Positions 24,029 to 27,609 of a stretch of DNA of 27,609 bases are shown here, in pieces; within the stretch, counting starts at the first letter, position 1, and each line of letters opens with the position of its first letter. The position numbers and the translations under genes are program-made. Source of the DNA: Marine Group III euryarchaeote CG-Epi4 (GTDB lineage: Archaea > Thermoplasmatota > Poseidoniia > MGIII > CG-Epi1); assembly GCA_001875365.1 (NCBI GenBank), contig MIYX01000003.1, positions 1 through 27,609 of the forward strand, written 5' to 3'. The notes under the pieces are model-generated. The model did no database searches. It was given only the letters and a program-made list of their open reading frames with translations, and was not told the origin of the DNA.

Positions 24029-24038
24029 CTTATTTAGG
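24029..24038 (-). promoter_or_regulatory. TATA-like element of the cupin gene
   Basis: The minus strand reads CCTAAATAAG, centred 24 bp from the ATG at 24009 and contained in the 30-bp gap after the giant cupredoxin gene. Confidence 0.5.
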
Positions 24039-24039
24039 T

Positions 24040-27000
24040 TTAGTGGATTCTGCGGCGTAGACCTGCTGCGCCGACTAATACCAATGAACCAACTACAAAG
24101 CCGATACTTGGTACTTCATTATCCTCTAAAGCTTGTTGTACTGGATCGTCTGTTCCATTACCAACTGTAATTTGACCAACCATGCCTAGTTGAGCGTGAG
24201 GTTCACAAACATAGTAGTGTATTTTGTTATCTGCTGTGAATGTATGCCTGAAATCAACCGTCATTGCTGGTTCTCCACTGCTAAATCCGAAGTCAACACC
24301 TGTTAAATTCATAGAAGCATCATATTCGGCTTCTAACTCAACTACATTGTGTGCCATTGCTGCGTCTTTCCATTGCCAGCAAACTGTTTCACCAACATTA
24401 ATGGCTAACTTAACTGGATCGAAAGCCATGCCATCTGCAGATAGTTTGACTGTGTAGTCACAATCTGGCTTTGGCTCTACCTTACCAAAAGTAATGTTTA
24501 CTGGACCAGTACCGTTCATGAGTCCATCAGCATCCATCATACAATTATCACAGCTAGTAACTTCGTATCCTAATGTATTCATCATCTTTAATGTCCAAGT
24601 ATCTTGAGCTTGGAATGGTATGTATGCAACATGAGTGTCTAATGAATTATCCACGCCTTCGAAGCGAAGTTTGAATTCAAAAGAACAGGTCAATGGTTTG
24701 CCTTCGTTGTCTTCAACATTTCCTATTAAATGAGGATCATTAGCAGAAGGTCTGCAATTATCACCTGCATCTTCTGGGTCTTGAATTCCTGCAATTCCGT
24801 CTAGGAGAGCTGGATTGTCATCGCTGTCATTATCGTCGTGATCTCCGGGACCGCTATTTGCTGAAACCCACATAAATCCGGCATCGACGCAATCTTCTTC
24901 ATTATCAAACTGGAATTCAATGTCATGATTTGCTATGTCATAGCACACCATAGAACCGTGATCTCCATGGTCATCGTGGTCATCTTCATGACCTCCACAT
25001 TGCCTGTAACCGTCAGGTGCTTCTCCATGTCCGTCAGCATCATCCATATCTTGACAATTACAGTCTTCACAATACCACATTTCATCACCGTGATGGTCGT
25101 CGTGGTCAGGCATCATGCTCAATGCTTTATCCAAAACACATTGTGCCACTTCTTCATTAACATCCTCAGAGATACCCTCACACATTGATAAGAATTCATC
25201 AACTGTCATATTTGTATGACTATCATGATGATAATATTGATCATTATACCAATCAACAATGTTTTGAAGATCATTAGTGCTATCCCAACTACTAACATCA
25301 AAATCATAGAGTGACATATGATCATCGTGGTCGTCGTGTTCGTCATTTTCAAAGAAACCAAGCTGATCCATCATGTAAAATAATTCTAACATATTATCTG
25401 CAGCCGTAACTGCGTCAATTTCACCATTTTCATATGCTGTCATATTGTCCACCATGCCGAAAATTACAGCAAACGCCATGAAAATTTCATCACAAGATTC
25501 TACCTCGTCAGTTTCATCATCATCACAGTCCAGTTCCATTTCAAAAGACTCAAGTTCTGCTCTTGGGAAATGTAGCCTATCATCTCCTGGTACTACAGAT
25601 TGTACACCATTTTCATCGTAATCGTAGTATGAAGAATTTAACGAACCATCCCACTCATCTTTGACTAAACCATCTTCGTCATGAATAACGTTTGTGAAAC
25701 CAAACCCGCTACCTCCCTGGGTATATGACAGAGAAGTTGTCACTACAACATAGTCTCCTGGTGATAAGTCCATTTCCATTTGAACTTCACTGCATGAAGA
25801 AATATCGTCAGGACATTCTGGCTCTTCACCACTAGTCATGTAGGGTATCTTCATTATTGATCCAATTAAACCAGCACTTGTATCTGTAGTATCGAAAGAA
25901 TCATAAACGAAAACCATGCCAGATTGTGAGTAACAATCATATTCATCACAATCGTATCCATAAGAAGTCAACGTACCCTTGAACCCTTCTTCGCCAACGA
26001 TAAAAGTTTCAGCATGATACATAACAAATTCAAGACCAAAACTAGTTGTCTTAGCATCGAGGAAATCTGCCATAGGAGAAGCGTCGGTTACATTACCTGT
26101 AATGTTCATAATGTGTTCACCTGTAGAGTCGTGCATAACATGATTGTAAGATCCTGTTCCGTATCTAATAATCTCATTATTCTCATCTGAGTGATCGTGT
26201 TCCACATTTCCTTTGGTCACTACCGTATATGATGAACCGGCTGTTAAATCTGCAACAATCAAGTGTCTACAGTTGATATAAACCTCATTACCATCATACC
26301 AGTCACAATAATTTCCGGTGCGAGTAATAATATCACCTGATGTTAACTCGGTGCCTATGTCTTCAGAAGTAATTTCACCTTCCATTAAGAAAACATCTCC
26401 AAACCATGATGTAGGACTATTGTACCAACCTTCGTCTTCCCCGTCATCACAATCTTGTTCACCGTTGTTTACTTGTGTAATCCAGATTGTATTACCGTCA
26501 TGACAGTCGAACCAGTTAACTTCATGCCCTTCGCAATCTTCATCGTCCCACATTTGACAATCATCTGAATAATCATCTGGTGTGTTACTATCATACCATT
26601 GTTCATCTGCACCATCTTCACAATCTGATTCATTATTATTTACTTGGTCGAATGGTATGCTGGTTTCACCATCTCCACAAATGAAAGTAGGCTCTTTGTA
26701 TGGTGGATGGAGGAAATTCTCTTCAATGGAAACTTCCCCATCGTTGACTGCGGTGAATGTTTGTAAATCGTAAAGACCGTTATCGTGAGCATCAAAGAAA
26801 TTTCCGTCATCGGTTCCGTCAGTATCATCCATACCAGTATCATTAATCCAATCTTGCATTGCTTCGCTTTGCATGAATTCTTCGGCTGTTATGTGTTCAG
26901 CTTCGTAGGCGAACAAGGCGTTAAAGAAAGCGGAATCGTCATCTTCGTGATCGTGATGTCTATCGTAGTCTGCATGTGAGGAACTATCATCATCATCGTG

Positions 27001-27609
27001 ATCGTGATGATAATCTTCATCCCCATGGTGGTGAAGTCCTTCTTCAGAATCGTGATGGTCGGGATGATTATCTCCATTGTCTTCACTTTCATCATCGCAC
27101 ATGTTAGGGTTTTCGTAACAATAATTGTACATGAATCGAATACAAGACATGTTAAAACCTGCGTTTTGACACTCTTGCATAGCTATGCAATCATCATCAG
27201 ATAATCCTGGAGGACAACCATGACCGTTTCCGTGGTCGTCATTGTTTTCCATAGTTAAGAAATGTTCGTAACACTCTTTTGTGATTTCACCAGGATTACC
27301 TCCCATCATATCTTCACACATTTGTGCCAAATCTTCTCTAAATCTGTCGGATTCTTCTACTGGATAATTACCTTTTATTTTTACAAGCCAGTTACCCAAA
27401 TCTTCCATTTCAAAAACAACATCATAATTTTCAATTCTCCAATCATTATCATCGTGGTCTCCATTGTCACCGTGGTCTCCATTGTCTTCATCATGGTCGT
27501 GATCGTGCTCATCATCATGATTTTCGTGATCTGCACTTGCATTATATGCTGGAACAGCAACAAAAGCACTCATGACCATCATGGAAAATACTGCTAGCAC
27601 TGCTAGTCT
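24040..27609 (-). CDS. Giant His/Asp-rich cell-surface protein with LDLa-like repeats, cupredoxin domain and C-terminal anchor (5' end cut off)
   Basis: An exported protein of at least 1186 residues. The frame stays open to the window edge (R-L-A precede the GTG at 27600), so the GTG is internal to a signal peptide (LAVFSMMVMSAFVAVPA) that starts outside. Numbering from that GTG, His/Asp clusters lie near 24-52, 180-220 and several later spots. Two LDL-receptor-A-like units are at about 306-333 and 364-390 (CxDG...DCxDGxDE). A cupredoxin domain begins near 1047 with type-1 copper ligands H1084, C1132, H1135 and M1140 (AHNVV, YVCEPHAQLGM). A hydrophobic helix (about 1164-1181) followed by RRR ends the protein and would anchor it in the membrane. 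It probably binds copper and other metals at the cell surface, perhaps as an electron carrier or metal scavenger. The domain calls are strong; the overall role is inference. Confidence 0.88.
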   Translation of the reverse strand, partial: RLAVLAVFSMMVMSAFVAVPAYNASADHENHDDEHDHDHDEDNGDHGDNGDHDDNDWRIENYDVVFEMEDLGNWLVKIKGNYPVEESDRFREDLAQMCEDMMGGNPGEITKECYEHFLTMENNDDHGNGHGCPPGLSDDDCIAMQECQNAGFNMSCIRFMYNYCYENPNMCDDESEDNGDNHPDHHDSEEGLHHHGDEDYHHDHDDDDSSSHADYDRHHDHEDDDSAFFNALFAYEAEHITAEEFMQSEAMQDWINDTGMDDTDGTDDGNFFDAHDNGLYDLQTFTAVNDGEVSIEENFLHPPYKEPTFICGDGETSIPFDQVNNNESDCEDGADEQWYDSNTPDDYSDDCQMWDDEDCEGHEVNWFDCHDGNTIWITQVNNGEQDCDDGEDEGWYNSPTSWFGDVFLMEGEITSEDIGTELTSGDIITRTGNYCDWYDGNEVYINCRHLIVADLTAGSSYTVVTKGNVEHDHSDENNEIIRYGTGSYNHVMHDSTGEHIMNITGNVTDASPMADFLDAKTTSFGLEFVMYHAETFIVGEEGFKGTLTSYGYDCDEYDCYSQSGMVFVYDSFDTTDTSAGLIGSIMKIPYMTSGEEPECPDDISSCSEVQMEMDLSPGDYVVVTTSLSYTQGGSGFGFTNVIHDEDGLVKDEWDGSLNSSYYDYDENGVQSVVPGDDRLHFPRAELESFEMELDCDDDETDEVESCDEIFMAFAVIFGMVDNMTAYENGEIDAVTAADNMLELFYMMDQLGFFENDEHDDHDDHMSLYDFDVSSWDSTNDLQNIVDWYNDQYYHHDSHTNMTVDEFLSMCEGISEDVNEEVAQCVLDKALSMMPDHDDHHGDEMWYCEDCNCQDMDDADGHGEAPDGYRQCGGHEDDHDDHGDHGSMVCYDIANHDIEFQFDNEEDCVDAGFMWVSANSGPGDHDDNDSDDNPALLDGIAGIQDPEDAGDNCRPSANDPHLIGNVEDNEGKPLTCSFEFKLRFEGVDNSLDTHVAYIPFQAQDTWTLKMMNTLGYEVTSCDNCMMDADGLMNGTGPVNITFGKVEPKPDCDYTVKLSADGMAFDPVKLAINVGETVCWQWKDAAMAHNVVELEAEYDASMNLTGVDFGFSSGEPAMTVDFRHTFTADNKIHYYVCEPHAQLGMVGQITVGNGTDDPVQQALEDNEVPSIGFVVGSLVLVGAAGLRRRIH

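Noticed and set aside
26900..27540. Recurring short CATCGTGATC-like strings resembling a satellite or CRISPR-type repeat
   Set aside because: They are codon-level low complexity from His/Asp-rich segments of the minus-strand surface protein, with no constant repeat length or unique spacers.
27262..27597. Plus-strand hydrophobic frames opposite the His/Asp-rich protein
   Set aside because: Antisense of His/Asp codons automatically gives Ile/Val/Met/Phe-rich sequence that imitates membrane proteins.

Overview
The window is AT-rich, almost fully coding DNA from a euryarchaeon. Archaeal markers include RNA polymerase subunit L, archaeal TruD and Trm1, a THEP1-type NTPase, Sec61-gamma/SecE, archaeal Spt5 and archaeal ribosomal protein L11. 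These sit with bacterial-type genes (MutL, flavodoxin, PyrBI) and very large acidic secreted proteins carrying cupredoxin, LDL-receptor-A-like and thrombospondin-3-like modules. That mix fits a planktonic marine euryarchaeon, most likely Marine Group II (Poseidoniales) or the related Group III. No rRNA gene or phylogeny is available here, so this placement is inference.

Layout, left to right. (1) 1-1856: an iron/redox patch with the 3' part of a DtxR/IdeR-like metalloregulator with a FeoA domain, a DsrE/F-like protein, a long-chain flavodoxin (minus strand) and a thioredoxin. (2) 1853-7599, minus strand: a tightly packed seven-gene operon reading THEP1 NTPase > Trm1 > RpoL > TruD > HAD phosphatase > secreted TSP3/transglutaminase-like protein > GYF-domain protein. 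Its genes overlap by 1-4 bases, abut, or are at most 24 bp apart. (3) 7632-14399, minus strand: a 1806-residue secreted beta-rich repeat protein, a coupled 148-residue membrane-anchored protein, and a Cas4/RecB-like nuclease with two membrane helices. (4) 14491-16853, plus strand: ftsZ-secE-spt5-rpl11, a conserved euryarchaeal division/secretion/transcription/translation cluster. (5) 16850-18213, minus strand: pyrB-pyrI. (6) 18255-19055: a polytopic membrane protein. (7) 19150-20871: mutL. (8) 20868-23474: an RND-superfamily exporter. (9) 23512-24009: a cupin. (10) 24040 to the right edge: a giant His/Asp-rich cell-surface cupredoxin whose N-terminus lies outside the window.

Expression signals are consistent across the window. 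Many transcription-unit heads have a TATA-like element centred about 24-28 bp upstream of the start codon, which predicts leaderless mRNAs, while downstream genes are coupled by ATGA, TAATG or TTGA overlaps. All three convergent pairs interlock their stop codons by exactly four bases. No tRNA, rRNA, CRISPR array, insertion sequence or integrase was seen, and no gene-free stretch exceeds about 150 bp.

The least explained items are the membrane-embedded Cas4-like nuclease next to the giant repeat protein, the multi-module metal-binding surface protein at the right edge, and two near-perfect palindromes, one spanning the cupin start codon and one at 8523-8539.
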